A stretch of DNA of 64,000 nucleotides from Xestospongia muta (lineage: Eukaryota > Porifera > Demospongiae > Haplosclerida > Petrosiidae). Below, one piece after another: positions 48,951 to 59,856 of the stretch. A program made the translations under genes and the position numbers. The notes below the pieces were generated by a model. It was not told the origin of the DNA, searched no databases, and saw only the letters and a list, made by a program, of their open reading frames with translations. The first letter of the stretch is position 1. Every line of letters begins with the position of its first letter. The DNA lies in assembly GCA_963693285.1 (NCBI GenBank), contig OY848920.1, positions 2,493,135 through 2,557,134 on the forward strand. The letters are read 5' to 3'.

Positions 48951-49265
48951 ATCTACTAGTTGAGATCTTCCAAATCTTGTAGCAACAGAAGCATCTGTTG
49001 ACACACAAACTTTTTAAACTATCTACATATATCAATAAATGTTTACTTACATAATACATCTAGTAAAAAGCTAGTGGTAGTTGATCCAGCATCATTACTA
49101 ACAGTAAGTTTATAATTGCCAGACATTGAGTGTCCCTTCTTCAGGAATAAGATACACAGGACCACTTTCAGTATCAGGTATTGTTGTGAAGTCAACATGT
49201 TGTTGGGTCAAAACAAAACTCCTTACCAGAAAAAAAATATAGCAGCACTTTAAAAAACATCTTCA
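48951..49265 (-). pseudogene. Truncated Ig receptor relic
   Basis: Positions 48955-49125 match the Ig2 start, the intron and the end of the Ig1 exon of the Ig/FN3 receptors. They are abruptly joined at about 49125 to 49130-49265, which matches the signal-peptide exon of receptor 4 (LNVS, SGPVYLIPEEG, QQHVDF-like). The interior of both exons and everything downstream are missing. It marks where a whole Ig receptor was lost from the second copy of the duplicated segment. Confidence 0.75.
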
Positions 49266-49794
49266 TTTTCTATCGGCTAATTAGTCTATGTAGAATAAAT
49301 CAGAAATAGGTAAGTATTAGGAGAAGTATTGTAAATTCCATGTGAAGGAGTGGCTACATATTTGAACTTTATAATCTTTAATAATTTTCGAGGAAAATGG
49401 GGCGTGGTATAACTGGGCTATGAAGTGCTTATTGCATAGTAAAAGGACAAGTAAAACACTCTGTCGTGTGATATTGTTGTATGAGTTAGTGATCTATCTA
49501 TATTGACTAACAGAGGCGCTGACTCTGGTTTTCTATTGCATACATTTTATGTGTTTTATTCAATATACTATATTATCGAAATAAAAAATCTACGTTTATG
49601 AAGTTGAAGATACTCAATATGTTTTTATTATAAGAATTCAAGCAATAACTCTATATGTAGAATATTTAAGTTTTTTGTTATTTATAATATATTTAACTGC
49701 TGTAGCTCTAGACATTGACAGGAGTACAATGATGTAATGATTTTTGTCCATGATTGCCTACTTCAACTTATGATATTTCATAACACAAAATACA

Positions 49795-51032
49795 TCATAT
49801 ATATTCGTTAGGATTATCATAAACACCAGTAGTTTTATTAATATCTTTATTTAATGTCTCATAAACTGGAGGAGTTTGTAATGATTGATGTTGTTTCATT
49901 ATATTATATGTTACATTCTCTGTCACTTCAATTGATGACTGATGACCTTGTCTTGTAGTTATACCATAGGCTTCATTTTTTACTGAGAAAAGCACTTTTA
50001 TTACTGGACTACTCTCACCACTGTTTAGTACTGAACGCTAATAGAACACACACAGCATTAAAAAGGTATAACTCATTACTGAATAATACTGACCTTTATA
50101 TGTACACATATCACCATAATAATTAAGATAACAATTATTGCCATAAATATACTAATGGCACCAATAGTAATACCAGTAATAGCTCCAGCATTTAACGCTT
50201 CATATAAGAGAAGAGATGTAATAACACTTCGAAATCTAGTAATACATTACTTACCATTAGCTCCATCTAATAAAATACCTGGTAGAGTTGTTGCAGTTGG
50301 TGTACCCAGTAATGAATGTATTACTGTAGTATAAGAATTGTTTATATCTTCATTGTAATCACAAAGAACATTAACATAAGGTTTACCAGTAGCACGTTCT
50401 CGGCTGTAGAAACGGATATCTCGTCCTTTTTCATTTTCATTTGTAGCCCAGACTAGGACACCATAGTTAGGTTCTCCTGATTTCCAATTAAGAGATACCT
50501 CAGTAATATTAAACTCAATATATACTCTTCCTGGTTGATTAGGACGTAATATCACATTATCTTGTATGTCACTTGCAGCATCACTTCCATTCAGAGCTAG
50601 GAAGGGACTAGTCCATGGTATATCAGATTGACGATTGATACTAGTTGCTTGTGTCTCACTCCATTGTTTCTTGATTTGATGAACTTGAAGTGTTCTTGCA
50701 ATAGATGGAACTTGTTGTTCTGTCATAGAGCTGGGCTTATGAGAGTACCAATAATATATATACATCTTTGCCCACTTGATCTGTTTACAAGTAGATGGGA
50801 GATCTTGAAATTGTAATAGCATTCTTTTCTTAGGAAAACCTGGATGCTTTGCAACGATTAAAAAGTCGTAAAAGTTGTAATTTGAGCTGTCATGAATATA
50901 AACATCTTGAGTTGCTTCAAGCTTATAAATGTAGCCATTACCAGTGTCTATTTGTGCATTAGTAACACTGGAATAGCTTAGTAGAAACATGATTACACTT
51001 GTAGTGAGAGCTCCAAATGAGAAGGTATTCAT
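49795..51032 (-). CDS. DNRLRE receptor with tyrosine tail, intact (receptor 5)
   Basis: Exons 51032-50255, 50197-50094 and 50037-49795 join in phase 1 and phase 0 to give about 374 aa. Exon 1 encodes a signal peptide (MNTFSFGALTTSVIMFLL), a full DNRLRE domain (GNGYIYKLEATQDVYIHDSS, WAKMYIYYW, SETQATSINR, NYGVLVWATNE, GRDIRFYSRER) and a stalk (NNSYTTVIHSLLGTPTATTL). Exon 2 is a transmembrane helix (NAGAITGITIGAISIFMAII). Exon 3 is a tail with NEAYGITTR, VTYNIM, YETL, YDNP and NEYI, clearly homologous to the Ig/FN3 receptor tails. It is the best evidence that lectin-like and Ig-like ectodomains share one signalling module here. The ligand is unknown. Confidence 0.83.
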
Positions 51033-52019
51033 TTTCTCGTCTGCTATTGTCGTAAAACGTTTTTCGTATAAGAGATTAAGCGTTTCATTGCAAATCGAGA
51101 TGACTCTATCGTGTTTTATAGACTACCGGAAATCTTCGGTAATTACTAAAAACACGCCCATGCGATTTTTGGTTACTAATAGTATTTCCCCTGGGGCCTA
51201 GACAAACATTGTTCTTCTTTACTGAAATATTAAGCCAGACCATTTTTGTCAACTAAATTGTAATTGGTCTCACAGCTCCAATTCCAAACCATTATTGTAA
51301 CTATATTGTCCTTTAAGATCAGTTCAAGTGATTTATGATAATGTTGAAATTAAATAATCATTATAGTATGAATTCTCTTCCAATAACATATTTGATGTAC
51401 TAATTTTAACAAATCAGAATTCTTTCTTTAGACAAATCTGAGCATATCATATTATTGTACTATTCTCCTCAATTTGTGTATTCCATCATCTGCTTGGTAA
51501 AAAATGTGCATTTAACAAAGATAATATAACTTGTATGCTGTGTGCTCTGTGTAATATATAGCACATCTCTGTAAAAAAGTAAATGGTCTAGTTTCAGTGT
51601 TATTATTGACATAGTCAAAAATTCTTTATCTATACCTGAACATTAGCACATACATTGTTTGTCTTGGTTACACAATGTCTGCTACCAGTAAGTGATATTT
51701 AATAAACTCATAGATCATGTCTCTTTATCTAAAATTTTGAGTCCTTTCAAAGACCACATCCTTGCTGTAACCCACCAAAGTGCAATGATTAATTTAACAC
51801 TGATTTATTCAAGTTCATCCAGTGTAGTAACTTATCTGAGACAGATTATGAAACCCCAAATAGTTTTGTTAACATAGATATCATTAATATATTTTAACCT
51901 GTTTATAATACAACAGTTCACTTAGTAGCACTGGTTGTCAATACTCATAATTTCAGAGGGACATTTTGTACCACTTAAAAAAGTACATGCATATAAGTAT
52001 CTAGATCAGTTGATGAATG
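51033..52019. other. 5' flank of DNRLRE receptor 5
   Basis: No gene is seen. It matches 41915-42920, including TGTTTTATAGACTACCGGAA and CCCCTGGG-CC-AGACAA near the promoter side. Confidence 0.45.
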
Positions 52020-52640
52020 TCAAACATTTTGATCTATACAAATTCATCATTCTATCTGATCTTTATTAATAATATACAAACACTCTGATAATCTGACAGG
52101 TGTCCAATGTTTTTTGTATTATTACTATTTTTTTTGATCTATACAAACGTCATCATTCTAACAGATGATCATTAATAATATACAAACACTCTGGTAGTCT
52201 GACAGGTGTCCAATATTTCTTGTATTATTACTATTTTTTGATCTATACAAACGTCATCATTCTAACAGATGATCATTAATAATATACAAACACTCTGGTA
52301 GTCTGACAGGTGTCCAATATTGCTTGTATTATTACTATTTTTTGATCTATACAAACGTCATCATTCTAACAGATGATCATTAATAATATACAAACGCTCT
52401 GATGGCCTGACAGGTGTCCAATATTTCTGTCTACTTTCTATTTTTTTGATCTATACAAACATCACCATTTCAATTGTTGATCATTATTGATATACAAATA
52501 TTCTTGATAGTCTGACAGATGTTCAAGTTTTTAGTATAATTAATATCATTTTATCTATGCAAACGTCATCGTTTAATTACTGATCATATTAATAATAATT
52601 ATACAATTGAGACCAACAAATAATTATCATTCTTCACATA
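52020..52640. repeat. 104-bp tandem repeat, about six units
   Basis: The ATACAA of the GATCTATACAAA motif lies at 52036, 52141, 52245, 52349 and 52453, with ATGCAA at 52557, so the period is 104 bp. Middle units are near-identical and outer units are more diverged. The paralogous locus at 42920-43190 has about 2.6 units, so the array grew after the segmental duplication. Confidence 0.9.
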
Positions 52641-53097
52641 AATGCATATTACGTATACTGCCACTACAATATGCTTTACAGTGGACAATGAGATATACAG
52701 TATTCAAGGAAATTATCCATGCATGCATAGCTACATATATATGTATATTAATTTCTAAAATGTTTATGGTATTTACATGTAGAATAATACTTACGGATAT
52801 ATATATGACGTGTGTTAAATAATCTAGTAATTTCGACCACAAAATCTTTATATTTAGATATAAGCAGTAATATAGTATTACCTGGTATACTTCACATTTC
52901 AGGCCGTTGAAAATAAAACCAAAAACTTTGCCTCACTTTGTCTCTCGTGCTTACGAGCTGAGTAATTTTTTCTTAAATTTGAGAGTTTCCCGTAATATGA
53001 ATTTAAGGGCCTAGAGACGTACAAACGATCGACTACATCTCCTAGTCTTTAAGGATCATATTAATACTAATATCTAACTTTCTGGAATAATTAAATG

Positions 53098-53730
53098 AAC
53101 TTTGTCATTCGGAGCTTTCATTATAAGTGTAGTTATGTTTCTGTTAAACTGTTCCAGTGTTACTAACGTACAAGTAGACACTAGTAATGGCTACACTTAT
53201 AAACTTGAAGCAATGTTTTTATTTATGATGGTTCGAATTGCAACTTTACAATTTTTAATTGTTGCAAAACAGTCAAGTTATCCCAAGAAAAGAATGCTCT
53301 CACAATTTCAAAATCTCATGCCTAATTATAAACAGATCAAATGAACAAAGATATGTATATATTATTGGTTCCTCACAAGACTATCTTTAAAGCACTACAA
53401 CAAGATCTGTTACTTGTATGAACACTTCAATTTCATCTAATCAAGTAACAATGGAGTGAGACACAACTAACTAGTGTCAATTGTTTATCTGCTATAGTAT
53501 TGACTATATTTTGGTTTTTATTTACTAATAATTCAAGTAATCAATTTATATTATATTTATATAGTTTATATAGTTTGATATTACTGATACATCTCGTAAT
53601 TGGAAATCTGGAGTGCCTAACTACTGCGTTATGGTCTGGGCTACTAATTACAATAAAGATAGGCGTGACATCCGTTTCTATTAACCGGAAGCGTATTACT
53701 GATAACCTTATGACTGGTCCTTTATAACTA
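53098..53730 (+). pseudogene. Decayed plus-strand DNRLRE copy 2
   Basis: The 5' part is still open for about 80 codons: FGAFIISVVMFLLNCSSVTN, DTSNGYTYKLEA, LIVAKQSSYPKKRMLSQFQ, then NYKQIK-stop. A further piece near 53560-53730 gives DTSRNWKSGVPNYCVMVWAT and a DRRDIRFY-like remnant. A deletion removes most of the QDVFIYDS segment. Stops and frame changes separate the pieces. It is the partner of the relic at 43690-44290. Confidence 0.75.
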
Positions 53731-54619
53731 CTAGCGCTTTACTTAAACATTTATTTTGTATTCATGAGAGTTATTATAGTTGCTTTTAATTAGATCAGTC
53801 ATCCTTTAAGATAAAACAATAACTAAATTAAGAAGCAAATTGATTATTTACATGTATAATGTATATATTATTTTTTTGATAAGCGAACAATTTTATATGC
53901 GCTTACAAATATTTAAATCTTAATCAAGAAACAATGGAGTAACAAGCAATAGTATCTTCTGTCAATGGATGTAACGTGAACTACTTCCATCTTAGATCTT
54001 AACAGAAGTGATGCTGCATGTTATATGCAAGATAAATTAACAAATTTATATATCATCAAGACAGACAATATAATCAATTTAATATCTAAACTTGTTAGTA
54101 CTCAGTTAGTATAACAATATATATTCCAGATATCTATGCATATAAGATCTCAGTATATAGGAGAAGCTCAATGTATTGTCCCTATCCATTAATATCACAG
54201 TGGGTATATTCATGACATTAAACAACATTTCTGTGTTAATAATTAGTGGCCTGACTATGAGACAACATAGACTATAAAATCTCTTCTTTATAAAACATCT
54301 TATTTGCTAATTATAATTAATACTTAATTATTGAGGACATATACATGTACATGTACATATGTGCTTCAACAGTACAATGTACATATTTATGTAATATATT
54401 TGATCTGCTTTATGTATTATAGCATGTCTTATAGATCAGTTGATATGTATATTGTGATATTGAATATTTTCAAAAACACTATTGTTTGAACAATATAACT
54501 AAAAAAAGGTACAATGAGTATTGTAGGAAAAAAACTGCAAAATATCACTAATATTAGACAAGGGGCTTAAAACAGTAATACAGTATTGAGTATGAATGAC
54601 TGTTCTTTGATTTATTGTC
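53731..54619. other. Spacer downstream of secreted DNRLRE gene 2
   Basis: No gene is seen. It matches 44290-45600 in part, with the middle portion deleted relative to it. Confidence 0.45.
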
Positions 54620-55297
54620 CTAGTATTTGCAAAGGACATTAACAAAAGGTTTACCAGTGTCGCGTTCTCGGTTGAAGAAACGGACATCACGTCCAATTGC
54701 ATTCTCATTAGTAGCCCATATCAGCACACCGTAGTTATTTTCTCCCGATTTCCATTGTTGATATGCCTCGGTAATATCAAACTCTATATATTGTTTATTT
54801 GGACGGCTTGTATAAATGTTCACAGTATCTTGAACGTGACGTGCAGCATCAGTACCCAGAGCTAAGAGAGGTCTACTCCATTGGTCATTAGATTTACGAT
54901 TAACACTAGTCGCTTCTGTTTCACTCCACTCTTTCTTGATTCGATGAACTTGAAGTGTTCGTACAATAAATGGAGCTTGTTCTACTGTCATAGTAGTGGG
55001 CTTATAAGAGAACCAGTAACCTACATACATCTTTGCCCACTGGATCTCGCTACAGTCATTTGGAAGATCTTCAAATTTTATTAGTATTCTGTTCTTGGAA
55101 GAACCAGTGTGTTTTGCGACAATTAAAAAATCGTCATTATTATGATTTGAACTGTCATTAATAAAAACATCTTGAGTTGCATCGAGTTCATAAAGATAGC
55201 CATTACCAGTGTCTATTGGATCGTTCGTAGCACTGGAAAAGCTTACCAGAAACATGACTACAATTGTAGTCAGAGCTACAAATAAGAATGTATTCAT
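54620..55297 (-). CDS. Secreted DNRLRE-domain protein 2
   Basis: About 225 aa in one exon. The signal peptide is MNTFLFVALTTIVVMFLVSF. The DNRLRE domain has GNGYLYELDATQDVFINDSS, DDFLIVAKHTG, RILIKFEDLPNDCSEIQWAK, RTLQVHRIKKEWSETEATSV, YIEFDITEAYQQWKSGENNY and GRDVRFFNRER, and ends VNVLCKY. It lacks one residue (LALGTDAA for LALDGTDAE) relative to the other two. It has no membrane segment. The ATG at 55297 was preferred over the in-frame ATG at 55375 for the signal peptide. It is paralogous to the genes at 45602 and 59089. Confidence 0.82.
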   Translation of the reverse strand: MNTFLFVALTTIVVMFLVSFSSATNDPIDTGNGYLYELDATQDVFINDSSNHNNDDFLIVAKHTGSSKNRILIKFEDLPNDCSEIQWAKMYVGYWFSYKPTTMTVEQAPFIVRTLQVHRIKKEWSETEATSVNRKSNDQWSRPLLALGTDAARHVQDTVNIYTSRPNKQYIEFDITEAYQQWKSGENNYGVLIWATNENAIGRDVRFFNRERDTGKPFVNVLCKY

Positions 55298-55375
55298 TTT
55301 CTTGTCTACGATTTTCCAAAAACTTGAATGTAAATGAGATTTAGTAAAAGAGTAGTCGTATACTGAATCTTTCAT

Positions 55376-57425
55376 ACGTTATTTGTCCCCTTAAATAGAC
55401 TGTCTGATCGCAACTAGAACAACAGAATCCAATTAACTTTAAATTTCAATTATATTAATTAGTATATATATATAGTGTTATGGCTCTCCGAAGACATAGA
55501 GACTATGTTTACTCTATTAGCTCATACATGACATATACAAGTGTTAGCGTAATATTAAAACCTAGCAACTTTAAACTAATTTAATATTAATTAGTCAATG
55601 TACATTGTATAATGTTCGTTATAATTTGTAAATGTTCTATTATCTCTCAATATCCATTGTGACATGTACATATCAACTTGTCTAAAGTAGACAATAATAG
55701 ATCAAGCAGATCAAACATAATCAAATATATTTATAGTATTAATATGAGGGGTGCATACAGTACTTATAATTGTAGTATTGACATATGTGGCTTATCAATA
55801 AAGAGACATAACTATAGGGAAACATTACATCCATTATATCAACACATTCAACTTTTAATATAAATGCCTATTTGTCCCTTGTTGGTCTAAACGTGTTAAT
55901 ATACAGTTAGTATAATGATATATATTACAGTGAATATATATCATACTATAGGATAAGCTTCAAGTAAAGTCCCTACTAATTAATGTCACATTAAATGTAT
56001 CTGGCTCAACCGCTCAGACGCCATCATTTATAAATATACTAAGTAAAATTTAGAAAATAATATTTACTCTATCAACAAACATCGACTAATTCATGCACAA
56101 TATGATGTCATAGTTGACAGAAAGTCTTACGTAATGTGATGTCATAGTATGGTATCATAGAAGTCGAACTAATTAATTATATTTGTGTGAAATTGATAGG
56201 TTTTAATGTTATGATAACATTTGATTTTGTACTTGATAAGATTTTAATATGCCTTATAGGAAATAGTATAATAAAGATAGTCTATATATGTCATTGATAA
56301 TTAGATAGAAGTCAACTGTTTATATATACTAATGTATTTGAAGTTTTAAGTTTATTGGGTTCTAATCTCTATGTTATGTTGTGCATTCTTTCTACTTTGG
56401 TTTCTTTCATACATTATACATTATACATACTTGTATTATGCATATAATGTCAACTTTGACCTTTAACTATGCTTTCATGACATAGGATAGCATTTCTATA
56501 TTAATAACTAGTGGCCTTTTAAAGTGACTAAGACATAGCCTGTAATCTTCTTTTTATCAAACATATTCTAATTTGGTCATTGTAATTGATCCTTAATTCT
56601 GTTAATATTTTCATGAGAAGTGAATATGTTGACACATACCTGTACATGTATATGCTTCAACAATACATTATATATATATAGGTAATTTATTTGATTTACT
56701 TGACATATGATAGTGTATCTTAGACAACTTGATATTTACATGTGACATTGAATTTGACATTTAAAAAAAAGAATTGCAAAATATAACTAACATTATACAA
56801 GGTACATTGAAGAAAGTCAGACTAATTAATACTATATTTGTTTGAAGTTGATAGGGATAGTTTGATATCTAGTACAGTCCTTACTTGTTAACATAACAGT
56901 AGGTGTATCACAGTCAACCACTCAGACATTATGTTTAATTTACTAAGTTTAATTTAATATTACAATAATATATATATTATCAACAAACAGGAACTATTAC
57001 CTACATTGTAGGATATTATAATTAACGAAAAGTCAGACTAATCAATAATATATTTGGATAAAATTGATTGATTTAAAGGTTATGATAAGACTTGTATATA
57101 CCATATATGAAATAATATACTAAACATAGTCTGTATATGTCTGATAATTTAAAGAGAGTCAAATGTTTTTATATACTAATATAATTTGAAGTTTTAAGTT
57201 TATTGGGCTCTAATGTTCAAGTTATATCATACCTTCTTGAATTATACAAGGCTTAATGTAGTATTAGAAATAAATATATTATCACTATTAACAAACAAGG
57301 ACATTATTTGTGTGAATATGTGATAGGTTTTAATGTTATGATAAGACTTGTATATGTCTTATATGAGCTAGTAGAGTAAACATAGTCTGTTTGTGTTTTC
57401 ATGTACCATATGTGGTTCAATACTC
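55376..57425. other. Repeat-rich spacer, copy 2
   Basis: No gene is seen. It is collinear with 46380-48480 and 59870-61950. Short open frames on either strand are not conserved between the copies. Confidence 0.55.
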
Positions 57426-57770
57426 CATAGTTCAACTGTTTCAAGATCTCCAATCTACTTGTAAACAAATCAAGTGGGCTAAGATTTATTTATATTATTG
57501 GTACTCTAATTAGCCAGCATCTATGACAATACAACAAGTACCATCTATTGTAAGACACTTTAAGTACTTTAAAACAAGAAACAGTAGAGTAAGACACAAG
57601 CAACTAACATCAATTATCAATCTGGTGTATTGTTGATTAGTTCCTTCTTGTTTCTACTGAAAGGAGATGATACTGCCAGTATCATACAAGATATTGTGGC
57701 ATTATTTATTAGCTGCACTATATATATGGGGTAGATTTTACTGAAGAATGTTGTAATTAAAAATCAGGCA
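57426..57770 (+). pseudogene. Decayed plus-strand DNRLRE fragment 3
   Basis: Matches 62640-62970. Pieces read as FQDLQSTCKQIKWAKIYLYY and WY-SN, a stop, then the SYQSGVLLISSFLFLLKGDD-like region and VDFTEECCN. Signal peptide and C-terminal motif are absent, and stops interrupt it. It is a relic only. Confidence 0.65.
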
Positions 57771-58199
57771 AGTCTAATTATAGAGTTTTGTTGGGACTAT
57801 TATAGAAAATCAAGCAAGACACAATATCTGTTTTTATAGCTTTAATGTAGTACTGTGTACACCTGACCTTAATATCCTTAGTAGTTTCTAGAACAATGAG
57901 GTGAAAAAGAGACAAATGCTCTTATATACCAGGTATTAGAATTTGAATACATTGATAGAAGCATGTTTTTCTACAGAAAAATATTTTAATAATTTTGTCT
58001 ATTTATCCATATATTACATAGTATGGCAATTAACACACTGTATATATGTACAACCACCTCTTAAAAATAATAACACTAATAATAATAATAATAATTGGCT
58101 GATTATTATCAATTATATCAATTAATCAGTTATATATATGATAATTCATTGGTATTTAACTAATGTTAAGTGGGTTTTTTATAATAACAATGTATACAA

Positions 58200-58770
58200 T
58201 AATATATATTATTATAAAGGTGGAAGGTGAGTCATCTATGAATTATTGTACGGAAGATGTTCCTCTCTTCGAAAATCAATTTCCTTTCTTTTTTTGACTA
58301 TGTCATATGGTCTAACATCAGTAGCAATGTATTGTACATGAACATTAAGTGTAGTATAAGATGGAGTGAAGGTCAGATCATGTATCCTGAAAGTTTAAAA
58401 ATGGGACTGGTGTTGAATTCGATTGTGGTTAAGGTGTGTCTATTTTTGTTGATGCTACATCATCAGTAGCAACAGTGTCAGAATTAATGTTATTTGTTGT
58501 ATAATGTTCCAGCATTCAAATCTCACCTAATAAAACACACATAATTATGTATACATAAAGTGTTAACATAACAACTCCTTACTAATAAGTGCTGACCTTT
58601 ACATACCAAGATAAAGACAATAATTATGATAACAATTATTAGTACTAGTGTAAAATGATACCAATAATAATACCAGCAATAGTTCCTTCACTAAAATAGT
58701 AAGAAACGGATATTATATCCCTTTTCATTTTCATTTGTAGCTCAACCTCAGTAATATCAATATATATATA
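58200..58770 (-). pseudogene. Decayed receptor membrane and tail exons
   Basis: The minus-strand block at 58690-58595 matches the transmembrane exon at 63844-63743 (EGTIAGIIIGIIF) but has a one-base loss in the middle that breaks the helix frame. The block near 58430-58205 matches the open stretch at 63560-63380 (VRPYD, KIDF/EIDFR). A short piece at 58695-58770 resembles part of a DNRLRE exon. These are the remains of a copy of the receptor at the right edge of the window. Confidence 0.6.
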
Positions 58771-59088
58771 TATTATAATTATAATTATATGTTAATATCT
58801 TTATGCATGAGAAGAGTTATTAAGGACATATACAATTATACATGTACATGTATGTATGTGCTTCAATAGTACATTATACATATATTTGAGCTGCTTTACG
58901 TATTGTACCATGTCATATAGATCAGTTGATATTATTGTGATATTGAATATTTTCAAAAACAATATTGTTTGAACAAAATAACTAAAAAAAGGTACATTGT
59001 GGGGAAAAAACTGCAAAATATCACTAATATTAGACAAGGGGCATTAAATAATAATACAGTATTAATGACTGTTCTTTGCTTAATTGCC

Positions 59089-59778
59089 CTAGTAATTATT
59101 ATAATTACAAAGGACGTTAACAAAAGGTTTACCAGTGTCGCGTTCTCGGGTGAAGAAACGGACATCACGTCCATCTTGATTCTCATTAGTAGCCCTGATC
59201 AGGACACCGTAGTTATTTTCTCCCGATTTCCATTGTTGATATGCCTCGGTAATATCAAACTCTATATATTGTTTATTTGGACGGCCTGTATAAATTGTCA
59301 CAGTATCTTGAACGTGACTTGCAGCATCAGTGTCATCCAGAGCTAAGAAGGGACTACTCCATTGGTCATTAGATTTACGATTAACACTAGTTGCTTCTGT
59401 CTCACTCCACTCTTTCATGATTCGATGAACTTGAAGTGGTCGTACAATAAATGGAGCTTGTTGTACTGTCATAGAAGTGGGCTTATAAGAGAACCAGTAA
59501 CCTACATACAGCTTTGCCCACTGGATCTGGCTACATGTAGCTGGGAGATCTTCAAATTTTATTAGTATTCTGTTCTTGGAAGAACCAGTGTGTTTTGCGA
59601 CAATTAAAAGATCGTCATTGTTACGATTTGAACTGCCATGAATAAAAACATCTTGAGTAGCATTGAGTTTATAAAGGTAGCCATTACCAGTGTCTATTGG
59701 ATTGTTAGTACCACTGGAAAAGCTTACCAGAAACATGACCACAATTGTAGTCAGAGCTAGAAATGAGAATGTATTCAT
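59089..59778 (-). CDS. Secreted DNRLRE-domain protein 3
   Basis: About 229 aa in one exon. The signal peptide is MNTFSFLALTTIVVMFLVSF. The DNRLRE domain has GNGYLYKLNATQDVFIHGSS, DDLLIVAKHTG, PATCSQIQWAKLYVGYWFSY, RPLQVHRIMKEWSETEATSV, YIEFDITEAYQQWKSGENNY, GVLIRATNENQDGRDVRFFT and RER, and ends VNVLCNYNNY. IRATNE replaces the usual IWATNE, an unusual change of a core Trp. An in-frame ATG 26 codons upstream at 59856 is conserved in the two other copies. No membrane segment follows in frame. Confidence 0.82.
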   Translation of the reverse strand: MNTFSFLALTTIVVMFLVSFSSGTNNPIDTGNGYLYKLNATQDVFIHGSSNRNNDDLLIVAKHTGSSKNRILIKFEDLPATCSQIQWAKLYVGYWFSYKPTSMTVQQAPFIVRPLQVHRIMKEWSETEATSVNRKSNDQWSSPFLALDDTDAASHVQDTVTIYTGRPNKQYIEFDITEAYQQWKSGENNYGVLIRATNENQDGRDVRFFTRERDTGKPFVNVLCNYNNY

Positions 59779-59856
59779 TTTCTTGTCTACGACTTTCCAA
59801 AAACTTGAATGTAAATGAGATTTAGTAAAAGAAGAGTCGTATAGTGAATCTTTCAT

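Noticed and set aside
42920..52640. CRISPR-like array
   Set aside because: The 104-bp units are contiguous tandem repeats without unique spacers, in a eukaryotic intergenic region.
53102..53344. 80-codon plus-strand frame as a small functional secreted protein
   Set aside because: It is the 5' third of a DNRLRE domain with an internal deletion, ending where the paralogous relic at 43690 also breaks, so I call it a pseudogene.
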